Assembly (NCBI RefSeq): GCF_901827205.1
Contig: NZ_LR594675.1
Span: 3,224,001 to 3,288,000, forward strand
Reading direction: 5' to 3'
Source of the DNA: Variovorax sp. PBS-H4
GTDB taxonomy: Bacteria; Pseudomonadota; Gammaproteobacteria; Burkholderiales; Burkholderiaceae_C
Length of the DNA stretch: 64,000 nt
This document shows positions 25,695 to 33,714 of the stretch, one piece after another. How positions within the stretch are numbered: the stretch's first letter is position 1; the number at the start of each line of letters is the position of its first letter. A program made the translations under genes and the position numbers. The notes below the pieces were generated by a model. That model did no database searches and was not told the origin of the DNA. It worked only from the letters and a program-made list of their open reading frames with translations.

Positions 25695-27175
25695 AGCGCA
25701 CGGTACCCACCCAGTCGATGGAGGCCGAAGACGTGGAACATGCAGGCGAGATCGTTGCTCCTCCGGCAACCGCGACCGATCCGGTGCCCCCGCAGATCGC
25801 CTCGAAGGCCGATGCGCGCGGCGCCGCCATGGCCTCGCGCCCGCTGTGGAAGACCTTCCTGGTCTTCCTCGCGCCCATGCTCCTGAGCAATATCCTGCAG
25901 TCGCTCTCCGGCACGCTCAACAACGTCTACCTGGGCCAGATGATCGGCGTGGGCGCGCTGGCAGCGGTCTCCAGCTTCTTCCCGATGATGTTCTTCTTCA
26001 TCGCCTTCACCATCGGCCTGGGCGCGGGCGCCTCGGTGCTGATCGGCCAGGCATGGGGTGCGCGCGAGCCCGAGAAGGCGCGCGCGGTGGCGGGCACCAC
26101 GCTCACGGTGGGCGTGCTGTTCGGGCTGTGCGTCGCGGTCTTCGGAGGCGCCTTCACGCAGCCGATGCTGGCCGCGCTGGGCACGCCCCCCGACATCCTG
26201 GCCGACGCCACGCGTTACGCCCGCATCATCCTCATCGCGATGCCGGGCCTGTTCGTGTTCCTGCTCTCCACCGCGATGCTGCGCGGGGTGGGCGACACGG
26301 TGGCGCCGCTCTACACGCTGACCATTTCCACCGCGCTGGGCTTGGTGATCACGCCGGCGCTGATCCGCGGCTGGTTCGGCCTGCCCCAGATGGGTGTTGC
26401 CAGCGGCGCCTGGGCCACGGTCATCTCCTTCGTGGTCGCGACAACCTGGCTCGCCTTCCACCTGCGCCGCAAGAAGAGCCCGCTGGCGCCCGACGCCGGG
26501 TTCGTGCGGCACCTGCGCGTTCGCCCGACGCTGCTGAAGGCGGTGCTGAAGGTGGGCGTGCCGACGGGCGTGCAGATGATCGTGGTGTCGCTCGCCGAGC
26601 TTGCCCTGCTCTCCTTCGTCAACGCCTACGGCTCAGGGGCCACCGCGGCCTACGGCGCGGTGAATCAGGTCGTGGCCTACGTGCAGTTCCCGGCCATCTC
26701 GATCGCCATCGCGGCCTCGGTGCTGGGAGCGCAGGCCATCGGCGCCGGCCAGATGCAGCGGCTGGGCGCCATCGCGCGCACCGCGCTGATGATGAACCTG
26801 GTGCTGACTGGCGGCCTGGTACTCCTTGGCTACCTGTTCTCGCGCCCGCTGATGGGTTTCTTCATCACCAGCGAGCCGGTGATCGAAGTCGCGCAGACGC
26901 TGCTGCACATCATGCTATGGAGCACGGTGATCTTCGGCATGGGCGCGGCGCTGTCGGGGATCATGCGCGCGAGCGGCTCCGTGCTGGTGCCGACGTCGAT
27001 CTCGATCTTCTGCATCGCCCTGATCGAGGTGCCCGTGGCATGGTGGCTGAGCCATCGCATAGGGCTCAACGGAATCTGGGTTTCGTACCCGGTGGCCTTT
27101 GCGGCCATGCTGACGCTGCAGGCGAGCTACTACCGGTTCGTGTGGCGCAAGAAGACGATCCGGCGGCTGATTTGA
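25691..27175 (+). CDS. MATE family efflux transporter
   Basis: The 494-aa protein is a 12-helix MATE exporter, which uses Na+ or H+ gradients to expel cationic drugs. Characteristic blocks are PMLLSNILQSLSGTLNNVYLGQMIG, GLGAGASVLIGQAWGARE, LRGVGDTVAPLYT and GMGAALSGIMRASGSV. The N-terminal 45 residues are hydrophilic and unusual in length; an internal ATG at residue 47 (MASRPLWKT) is an alternative start. It is coupled to the DUF2239 gene. It converges on the catalase-like gene 114 bp away. Confidence 0.92.
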   Translation: MKRTVPTQSMEAEDVEHAGEIVAPPATATDPVPPQIASKADARGAAMASRPLWKTFLVFLAPMLLSNILQSLSGTLNNVYLGQMIGVGALAAVSSFFPMMFFFIAFTIGLGAGASVLIGQAWGAREPEKARAVAGTTLTVGVLFGLCVAVFGGAFTQPMLAALGTPPDILADATRYARIILIAMPGLFVFLLSTAMLRGVGDTVAPLYTLTISTALGLVITPALIRGWFGLPQMGVASGAWATVISFVVATTWLAFHLRRKKSPLAPDAGFVRHLRVRPTLLKAVLKVGVPTGVQMIVVSLAELALLSFVNAYGSGATAAYGAVNQVVAYVQFPAISIAIAASVLGAQAIGAGQMQRLGAIARTALMMNLVLTGGLVLLGYLFSRPLMGFFITSEPVIEVAQTLLHIMLWSTVIFGMGAALSGIMRASGSVLVPTSISIFCIALIEVPVAWWLSHRIGLNGIWVSYPVAFAAMLTLQASYYRFVWRKKTIRRLI

Positions 27176-27209
27176 AGCGGGCGGGTCAGGCGTCAGCGTC
27201 ATCAGAGCG

Positions 27210-27246
27210 CCGACATGCCCGAATATCTCTGTCCATTGCATGTCGG
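27210..27246. terminator. Inverted repeat between convergent MATE and catalase-like genes
   Basis: CCGACATGC (27210-27218) and GCATGTCGG (27238-27246) form a perfect 9-bp stem with a 19-base loop in the 114-bp gap between converging genes. It may act as a bidirectional terminator. The long loop and the absence of a T-tract keep this tentative. Confidence 0.35.
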
Positions 27247-27289
27247 AATTTGCGCGTGAGGCGGGACTCGGTGCTTCAGCTGACTTTGA

Positions 27290-28519
27290 CTAGTCGAATA
27301 CTTCGTCTCCGTTGGGCTCGTAATGCGGCACCGCATTCATGTCATGCCGCAGCTTCGACAGCTCCCAGTACATCCGCCGACGCGCCCGGCTCTGGTTCCC
27401 GAGGGGCCGGTGCTCGGGCGTGGTATGCCAGGGGTTGTACGAAAGCTTCTTCGCGAATTCCATCTGCGCAGGCGAATCGAAGCTCTGCGTCGGGATGCGC
27501 AGCGTGGCCACGCTGACCCGCGGCGACAGCCTCTCGGGCCACAGCACGCCCGCGTTCTCGATGGGCATCAAGTGCGGGTCGGTCTGCATCTGCAGGCGGA
27601 TGTCGAACTCCACCTCTTCCCTGCTCAGAGTCGCGGCCATGGCCTGGCGCAGGTAGTCGTCGGGCGGGCGCAGCGGCAGGCGCGGGATCGGCGTGCGCTT
27701 CGTCGACTTCGGCCATACCGAGTACTGCATCGCCTGGCCTTCGCCCAGCAGATACGGCACGCAGCTGAAGTACGGCGCCTCGAGCGGGCTGGACTGGGTC
27801 TTGATGAAGAGCGATTGCATGACCAGGTCCAGCATATGCGGCTCGCGCAGGTTGACGAAGTAGAAGATCTGCGCGTTCTTCACGCTCTCTATCTGCAGCG
27901 CTGCGTTGGCCTTGACGTCAGGCGTGACGAAGGTGGGCGTGGACACGCCGAACATGTCCAGCGTGTACTGCTCTTCCTCCATCAGCTTCGGGCCCGGCAC
28001 GCCCATGAGCTTGATGCTGATGCTCATGAAGCCCACGTCCTCGATGTCCGGCGTGATGTAGGGGCCCGGGCCTGAGAAGCGCACCCAGGCGCGGAAGCGC
28101 TGGGGCTTTGCATAGATGCCGCGCTTCATCTGAACCGGGATGTCGTCGTGCACGATGAACTCGCCGCGCACGATGCCCTGGGTCTTGGTGTTGCCGCCCC
28201 GCTCGTAGCCGCCGGGCTTCCACAGGTCGCGCATCTGCTGCGTGAAGCTGCGGACGATCGAGTCCACGAACTCTTCCTCGCCCGGCAACAGTCTTTCTTC
28301 GGCGATGGCGAGGCCCTCGTTCGGGCGGCGGCTATTGATCAGCGCCGTCGTCAGGCGTGCCAGCGGATCGCGCAGCAGCGCGTCGAAGGCCGGGCGCATG
28401 AAGGGATCGAAACGCCGCTCCAGCCGCAGGATTGCCATGCCGGAGTCGCTGATGAAATTCTTCAGCGCGGAGCCGGTGTTGGCCGGTGGCGCGGGGCGGC
28501 TCGCGTTCGAGTGGGTCAT
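27290..28519 (-). CDS. Catalase-like heme protein lacking the distal histidine
   Basis: The 409-aa protein follows the catalase fold used by small catalase-related proteins such as allene oxide synthases: RGEFIVHDDIPVQMKRGIY, RFRAWVRFSGPG and DVGFMSISIKLMGVPGPKL. The proximal heme tyrosine motif RxxxY is R380-R-R-M-Y384 in SRARRRMYWEL. Where catalases have H-A-K-G-x-G, this one reads N110-T-K-T-Q-G, so the distal catalytic histidine appears replaced by Asn. Classical catalase activity is therefore doubtful; lipid hydroperoxide chemistry is possible. It is the last gene of the six-gene operon, 34 bp after the DyP gene. Confidence 0.82.
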   Translation of the reverse strand: MTHSNASRPAPPANTGSALKNFISDSGMAILRLERRFDPFMRPAFDALLRDPLARLTTALINSRRPNEGLAIAEERLLPGEEEFVDSIVRSFTQQMRDLWKPGGYERGGNTKTQGIVRGEFIVHDDIPVQMKRGIYAKPQRFRAWVRFSGPGPYITPDIEDVGFMSISIKLMGVPGPKLMEEEQYTLDMFGVSTPTFVTPDVKANAALQIESVKNAQIFYFVNLREPHMLDLVMQSLFIKTQSSPLEAPYFSCVPYLLGEGQAMQYSVWPKSTKRTPIPRLPLRPPDDYLRQAMAATLSREEVEFDIRLQMQTDPHLMPIENAGVLWPERLSPRVSVATLRIPTQSFDSPAQMEFAKKLSYNPWHTTPEHRPLGNQSRARRRMYWELSKLRHDMNAVPHYEPNGDEVFD

Positions 28520-28553
28520 CGAATCACCTCGCGCGCAGTTGTCGCCGGCGCGC

Positions 28554-30032
28554 TCATGACGACCGCGCCTCCGACAGATAGCGCAACGCGCGAATGCCGG
28601 GCATGAAGAAGTACGCGCCTCCCATCACGGTCACGAACTGCGGCAGCCCCGAGAGCCGGCGATCGGGCCCCGTACCCACCGGCATCGAGAAGCTGTCCGT
28701 CGGGCTGCCGTCCACATCCGGCAACCGATGGCCCAGCAATGGATCGGACTCGCCCGAAAGGCCATCGAAGCGCGTGCCGGCCATCCAGGCGTTCTGGACG
28801 AACTCGAACTGCCGCGCGATGTTGGCACCCAGGCAGATGAAGTGCAGTCCCGCTTCCTCACCCGGCGCTCCTCCGTACTCGCGGCCGCGGCGCAGCAGGC
28901 GATGGAAGCGCGCGGACGCGACCAGGTCGGGACGCAGCGGATCCGCGCCGAAGCCGAGCCGCCGCCACAGGCGCGACAGCGGATTGGCCCAGCCCGGCGG
29001 CAGGTCGGCATTGCGCGGGTTGGCGCGGCGGATGTGCGCGCCGAGGGGACAGCGCAGCCCGTCGGGATCGCTGCGGTAGGTGAAGCCGTTGCGCCGCTGC
29101 GCGTCGTGGTCGATGCCGTCGATGTGCTCCCGGCCTGACCCCACGAGCGCCTCGCCGCCGTCCATCTTGCGGCCGACCATGGCTTCGGCCAGGCGCCGGC
29201 GCAGGGCCGGGTCGCCGCCGGCCTCGCGGTCGAGGAACTGCCAGAAGCCGCCCACGTCCTGGCGCAGCTGCCGCATCACCAGGTAGCTGCCGTTGCGCCC
29301 GATGTCGGCCAGGTCCGGCGCATCCTCGGCACGGGGCAGCATCGCGCCGGGGTCGCGTTGCGGTGCGAGCAGGGGACGATCGGTGTACGCGCCGTACTCG
29401 TTGGGATAGCCCAGGAGGTACTCGCCGAGGGAGGACCGATTGGTGAAGGCGAACTGCTCCTCGTCGCGGGCCGGACGCTTGCGCTCCCAGTCGACACGCG
29501 GCTGCGAGATCCCGTCGACGAAGCCGAAGGGTTCGGTGTCGCGCAGCCGGGCGGTAAAGAGGCAAGCCATCTCCTCGAAGCCGGATTCGCAATCGGCACG
29601 CGTGGCCGCGAGCCACGCGTCGAGCTGGCCCGGCATTGCGTACAGCATGAGCAGCACATGCGGCACGTCGTGAGGGGCGCCGCCCCACCGCCAGCCCATG
29701 GGACCGTTCGCCCCGAGGTCGCCGAGCCGGCGCGCCCGGCTGCCATCGCTGCTCATGCCGGCCAGGAACTCCGCCGAGAAGCCCTCGACAATGTCGCGTG
29801 CCACGCCCAGCCTGTGCAGGCCGGGGGCGCTGATGGCGATCTGCAGCGCGGTGCGCGGCGGCGGCTGGCGCTCGACGGCCGGCGTGACCGGCGCATGCGC
29901 GAGCCAGGCGCGCGCAGCCTTGGCATCGCGGATGCGCAGCAGCACGAAGCAAGCCTGCGCCAGATGCTTGTAGCCGTAGCGCACCAGGCCCTGGATGTCC
30001 TCGAAATCGACGCCGGTCATGCCACTGCTCAT
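28554..30032 (-). CDS. DyP-type heme peroxidase
   Basis: The 492-aa enzyme is a dye-decolorising peroxidase. The GxxDG motif is G170-F-V-D173-G174 with SQPRV following, and the proximal heme ligand is probably H333 in PLGAHIRRANPR. A C-terminal GLHFICLGANIARQFEFVQ block is typical of the longer C/D-type DyPs. No signal peptide is seen, so it is likely cytoplasmic or moved as a complex. The ATG at 30032 overlaps the stop of the upstream membrane-protein gene (ATGA). Confidence 0.92.
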   Translation of the reverse strand: MSSGMTGVDFEDIQGLVRYGYKHLAQACFVLLRIRDAKAARAWLAHAPVTPAVERQPPPRTALQIAISAPGLHRLGVARDIVEGFSAEFLAGMSSDGSRARRLGDLGANGPMGWRWGGAPHDVPHVLLMLYAMPGQLDAWLAATRADCESGFEEMACLFTARLRDTEPFGFVDGISQPRVDWERKRPARDEEQFAFTNRSSLGEYLLGYPNEYGAYTDRPLLAPQRDPGAMLPRAEDAPDLADIGRNGSYLVMRQLRQDVGGFWQFLDREAGGDPALRRRLAEAMVGRKMDGGEALVGSGREHIDGIDHDAQRRNGFTYRSDPDGLRCPLGAHIRRANPRNADLPPGWANPLSRLWRRLGFGADPLRPDLVASARFHRLLRRGREYGGAPGEEAGLHFICLGANIARQFEFVQNAWMAGTRFDGLSGESDPLLGHRLPDVDGSPTDSFSMPVGTGPDRRLSGLPQFVTVMGGAYFFMPGIRALRYLSEARSS

Positions 30033-31327
30033 AGCAACCTCAGCCACGCGAGCGCTTCCGCATCGCTCATGCCCACGCGCTCGAAGCCTTCGCGGATGCG
30101 CCGGTTGCGTTCCAGGTCGCTGAGGGTGAGGCCCGGGTAGGCCTTGTACCAGACCTCGGTCGGCAGCTGGTGGCCGCGCTGGTAGTACTTGAAGGGCAGC
30201 TCCCGCCGCGCGCCCTGCTTGATCAGCCACGCAGTGCGCGGCCAGCCGAAGCCGTTGCTGAAGACCAGGTTGAGTCCCCACGCGACCTTGTTGATGAAGT
30301 CGTCCATGTAGGCCTCGTGGCTGCCGTCGTAGTTGCTGGTGAACAGCACCCGGATCTTGTTGTCGAGGAAGACCCAGTGCGCGAAGTGGATGGTGCGCAC
30401 GCGTCCCAGGTGCCCGCGCGCGAAGACATGCCGGCAGCCCCACGCGATCGCGAGCAGCAGCACCTGCACCAGCGCGCGCCGGAACCAGCCCGGCTTGACC
30501 GCCCCCAGCGCGGTGAAGCTGTTGCTCGGGCCGTGGTCCTCCAGCTCCTGCATCTCACCCACGGCGGCGGCGCGCGGACGTGGGCAGTATTCGAGGTCGG
30601 CGCGCTCGTGCCGGCGCAGCAGCACCAGAAAAAACGGCAACGAGATCAGCAGCAGCGGCGACAGCAGCACTGCAGCCAATGGAAGGCCGATCGCGTGCAG
30701 GGCGTTGCTTAGCCACCAGCCGAGCGGCGTCGGCGCCGGCGGCGTCAGCAGCAACCGGCCTGCCGCCTGCTCGGAACGCACGAAGTTCACAAGGTCCCGC
30801 CGCAGTGTCTGCGGATCGACTGCCGCTTTGCGCACGCCGCGCGGCACCCGCGCCGCCAGTGCGCGCTGCAACGCGCTCTCTTCGCGGATCTGCTGAACGG
30901 TGCGGCCGATGCGATTGACGTAAGGTGCGGCCACCGGGCGGTCATGCTCGATCAGCCACTCGAGAAGGTCGTCGCGCAGGTCGAGGCTGCGGCAATGCGA
31001 GAAGATGCGGCGCAGGCCCTCGCCCGCCTGCTGCACCATCTCGGCCAGCTGCGCTTCGGCCGGGCCGTCGCAGTCGCCCATGAAGAGCAGGTAAGTCGGC
31101 AGCTTGGGCCGCGGCAGCCCGAAGACCTCGAAGTCCGCCATGGTCGCGTCGCCCAGTATGGCGAAGCGGGCGAAGTGCAATCGCTCGAAGGCGCTGAAAG
31201 GCAGCACTGCATTGGCCGGATCGGCCGTGCCCGGCGCGAGGGTCATGGTGGCCAGCAGCTTGCGCAGCCCTGCTTCGCGTCCGGGGGCGATGGCGGCGAC
31301 CACCACGAAGTGCGATTGCGGAGTCAC
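30029..31327 (-). CDS. Unrecognised membrane protein coupled to the DyP gene
   Basis: I do not recognise a named family for this 432-aa protein. The first 190 residues are soluble. Two or three membrane helices follow (about 205-240 and 285-303), then a conserved-looking soluble part with IHFAHWVFLDNKIRVLFTSN, YDGSHEAYMDDFINK and WYKAYPGLTL. It starts at GTG 31327 and overlaps the DyP gene by four bases, so the two proteins may be made in fixed proportion. The strict coupling suggests a partner role, perhaps holding the peroxidase at the membrane; this is inference. Confidence 0.75.
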   Translation of the reverse strand: MTPQSHFVVVAAIAPGREAGLRKLLATMTLAPGTADPANAVLPFSAFERLHFARFAILGDATMADFEVFGLPRPKLPTYLLFMGDCDGPAEAQLAEMVQQAGEGLRRIFSHCRSLDLRDDLLEWLIEHDRPVAAPYVNRIGRTVQQIREESALQRALAARVPRGVRKAAVDPQTLRRDLVNFVRSEQAAGRLLLTPPAPTPLGWWLSNALHAIGLPLAAVLLSPLLLISLPFFLVLLRRHERADLEYCPRPRAAAVGEMQELEDHGPSNSFTALGAVKPGWFRRALVQVLLLAIAWGCRHVFARGHLGRVRTIHFAHWVFLDNKIRVLFTSNYDGSHEAYMDDFINKVAWGLNLVFSNGFGWPRTAWLIKQGARRELPFKYYQRGHQLPTEVWYKAYPGLTLSDLERNRRIREGFERVGMSDAEALAWLRLL

Positions 31328-31354
31328 TGCATCAGGTTCTGTGGGCAGGTCGCA

Positions 31355-31786
31355 CTAGAACTCGAGGCAGAAGTCGATCAGCCGCTCCTTCCCCCAGTAG
31401 ACCTTGCCCAGGTAGAAGGCCGGCGAGACCATCCGGATCTCGTCCCGGATCCAGTGAGCCACCACCGAGGTCTTGGAGTAGTCGAGCACGATGCACTCCT
31501 TCTGGTCCAGCCAGCTGTCGCCTTTGTAGACCTTGGCCACGATGGCCTGGATGCCGAAGGGGCTGACCTTGTTCTTCAGCACGCCGTTGGCGGGGTCGAA
31601 GACCTTGCCCTGCCAGCCGAAGAAGTTGATCATCTTCGCGATCGACTGGGTGTAGCGGGTGCCGGGCGCGATGATCGCCGTGCCCTCTGCCTCGCCCGAC
31701 GGAATTTCCCCCGCCGGGCTGGTCGTGAAGAGCTCGTCGAGCTGCTGCTGCGTCATGTCGAGCAGTTGCTGTACGTCGTAAGCCAT
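31355..31786 (-). CDS. Unrecognised 143-aa protein of the peroxidase operon
   Basis: The 143-aa protein has no signal peptide and no motif I can name. After an acidic helical N-terminus (DVQQLLDMTQQQLDELF) it appears beta-rich: GTAIIAPGTRYTQSI, GIQAIVAKVYKGDSW, ECIVLDYSKTSVVAHWIRDE, AFYLGKVYWGKERLIDFCLEF. This alternation could form a small lipocalin- or cystatin-like barrel that holds a hydrophobic ligand, which is inference. The ATG at 31786 follows the GMC gene by 59 bp and the stop is 27 bp before the membrane-protein gene. Confidence 0.75.
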   Translation of the reverse strand: MAYDVQQLLDMTQQQLDELFTTSPAGEIPSGEAEGTAIIAPGTRYTQSIAKMINFFGWQGKVFDPANGVLKNKVSPFGIQAIVAKVYKGDSWLDQKECIVLDYSKTSVVAHWIRDEIRMVSPAFYLGKVYWGKERLIDFCLEF

Positions 31787-31845
31787 GCGCCATCTCCTCG
31801 AGTGAAGACCCTGCCGTCCGAGTGTCCGGCCAGGGTCGGGGGCCG

Positions 31846-33708
31846 TCAATTCGCCGAAAGTGGTGTGCGCGCGGCCGTGCGCAGCACCGCATCCGCCGCC
31901 TTCTCCGCGGCCATGTAGACCGCCGAAGCGACGAAGAACCCTGGGATGCGCGGGAACACCGAGGCATCGACCACGCGCAGCCGCGGCACGCCGTGCACCG
32001 CGAAGTTGCCGTCGAGCACCCCGCCCTGCTCCGGCGGCCCGATCGCGCACGAGCAGGAGGCGTGGTGGCCCCAGGCCGTATCGCGCACGTAGCCGGCCAG
32101 CGCCTCGTCGCTTTGCACCGCGGGGCCCGGCGCGGTTTCCTCGGCGATCCATCCCTTGGCCAGCAGCGGCGCCGTCATCCGGCGCACGAGGCGGATCGCC
32201 TGCACCACGGCCTTCAGGTCCTCCGCGCCGGGATCGTCGGTCTCGTCGAAGTAGTTGAAGTCCACCAGTGGCGTGTCGCGCGGATCGGCCGAGCGCAGGC
32301 GCACCGTGCCGGCTCGGTTGCGCGTGTGGCCCTTCAGCACGGCCCAGGTCAGCTGGTCGGGCTGGTCGCGTATCAGCGCCGAGAAACCAGGGAAATAGCC
32401 TTCGAAGCGCCCCAGCAGCGCCATGCAGAAGAGATCGGGCTCCGCGCCCGGCTGCGCCGCCAAGCTCGAGCGCTGCACCACGCCCAGGGCCGCGCCGTTG
32501 GAGGCATACATGCCAAGGCGCCCTTCGCTCCAGCGCCGCCACAGCGTGTCGTCGCGATCGAAGCGCGCGCCCTCCAGCACCTCCCACGACCGGCGCATGC
32601 GGTGCGTGACGGCGATCTCGTAGCGGTCCTGCAGATTGCGGCCGACGCCGGGCAGCGCCGCGCGCAGAGCGATGCCGTGCCGGCGCAGCTCCTCCTCCGG
32701 CCCGATGCCAGAGAGCATCAGCAACTGCGGCGTGTTGAAGGCGCCACCGCACAGGATGACCTCGCGCCGCGCCCGCGCCTCGTGCCGCTCGCCCTCGGCC
32801 GTGCTGGGTGCCGCATGGGCGCGGTACAGGTGCGCACCCTTGAAGTACTCGACGCCGCAAGCTGCGCCTGCCGGGTCGAAGAGCACGCGCGCGGCCAGTG
32901 CATCGAGCTCGATGTGCAACCGCTCCGGGTGCTTCTTCGACACGGCCAGCAGCCGCTCGCGGATGCCCGCGCGCCGATGCGCCGAGGTGGACAGCGGCGT
33001 GTAGCACAGGCCCTCGAAACTGCCCGGCCACAGACGCCGTGAATTGGGGTCGCCCAATCCGCCGCGCAGCCAGCGCAGCGTGCTGCGCACCGGCGTGGGC
33101 AGGCCGCCGGCGAAGACGCCCGCGCTGTTGCGCAGCACGCGCATCAGCCCGCCGTCGCCGAGCACCGTGAGCGGGATCGCCTTCTCGGTGCGCAGCCAGC
33201 CGCCCCAGCCGTGTCCGGTGGGATCGAGCCCCACGTGGCGCAGCACCCGCCACAGAGGCCGGTGCCCGCAGTTCTCGATGCGCTGCGCGTAGTGGCGCAT
33301 GCGCGAAGCGCGCCACGAGCGGTCGCCGGTCATCCGCGCGATGTGGTTCCAGTCGGAGGCGTGCGGCAGCATGAAGATCATCGCGTTGTGCGCGCTGCAC
33401 CCGCCCAGCGCCGCCGCGCGCGGGTACAGCACGCCCTGCCCGGTCTCGTACTTCCAGTCGCGGGCTTGCCGCGCCTCGTCGGCATAATGCCGCACGCGAA
33501 AGCTCCAGCTGATGGCGGGGTTCTCGCAGGCGAAGGCGTGGAAGGCCGGTACGTCATAGTCATCCGGCAGCCGCGGCGCCGTGGCCCGCGGGTCGCCACC
33601 GGCCTCGATCAGGAAGACCCGCATGCCCGCCTCGGCCAGCCGCGCGGCCAGCGTGCCTCCACCGGGGCCGGAGCCGACGATCACGTAGTCCCATTCGGCT
33701 TCAGCCAT
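31846..33708 (-). CDS. GMC-family FAD oxidoreductase
   Basis: The 620-aa protein is a glucose-methanol-choline type flavoenzyme. It begins with the FAD-binding Rossmann motif YVIVGSGPGGGTLAARLAEAG and ADP-contacting E in LIEAGG, continues with LGGCSAHNAMIFMLP, and ends with the substrate domain and GDNFAV/HGVPRLRVVDASVFPRIPG with conserved P-x-A-x-Y-type MAAEKAAD. Such enzymes oxidise alcohols and pass electrons to oxygen, quinones or cytochromes. The stop of the upstream diheme cytochrome gene is only 6 bp away, so the cytochrome may be its electron acceptor. Confidence 0.9.
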   Translation of the reverse strand: MAEAEWDYVIVGSGPGGGTLAARLAEAGMRVFLIEAGGDPRATAPRLPDDYDVPAFHAFACENPAISWSFRVRHYADEARQARDWKYETGQGVLYPRAAALGGCSAHNAMIFMLPHASDWNHIARMTGDRSWRASRMRHYAQRIENCGHRPLWRVLRHVGLDPTGHGWGGWLRTEKAIPLTVLGDGGLMRVLRNSAGVFAGGLPTPVRSTLRWLRGGLGDPNSRRLWPGSFEGLCYTPLSTSAHRRAGIRERLLAVSKKHPERLHIELDALAARVLFDPAGAACGVEYFKGAHLYRAHAAPSTAEGERHEARARREVILCGGAFNTPQLLMLSGIGPEEELRRHGIALRAALPGVGRNLQDRYEIAVTHRMRRSWEVLEGARFDRDDTLWRRWSEGRLGMYASNGAALGVVQRSSLAAQPGAEPDLFCMALLGRFEGYFPGFSALIRDQPDQLTWAVLKGHTRNRAGTVRLRSADPRDTPLVDFNYFDETDDPGAEDLKAVVQAIRLVRRMTAPLLAKGWIAEETAPGPAVQSDEALAGYVRDTAWGHHASCSCAIGPPEQGGVLDGNFAVHGVPRLRVVDASVFPRIPGFFVASAVYMAAEKAADAVLRTAARTPLSAN

Positions 33709-33714
33709 CCGAGA

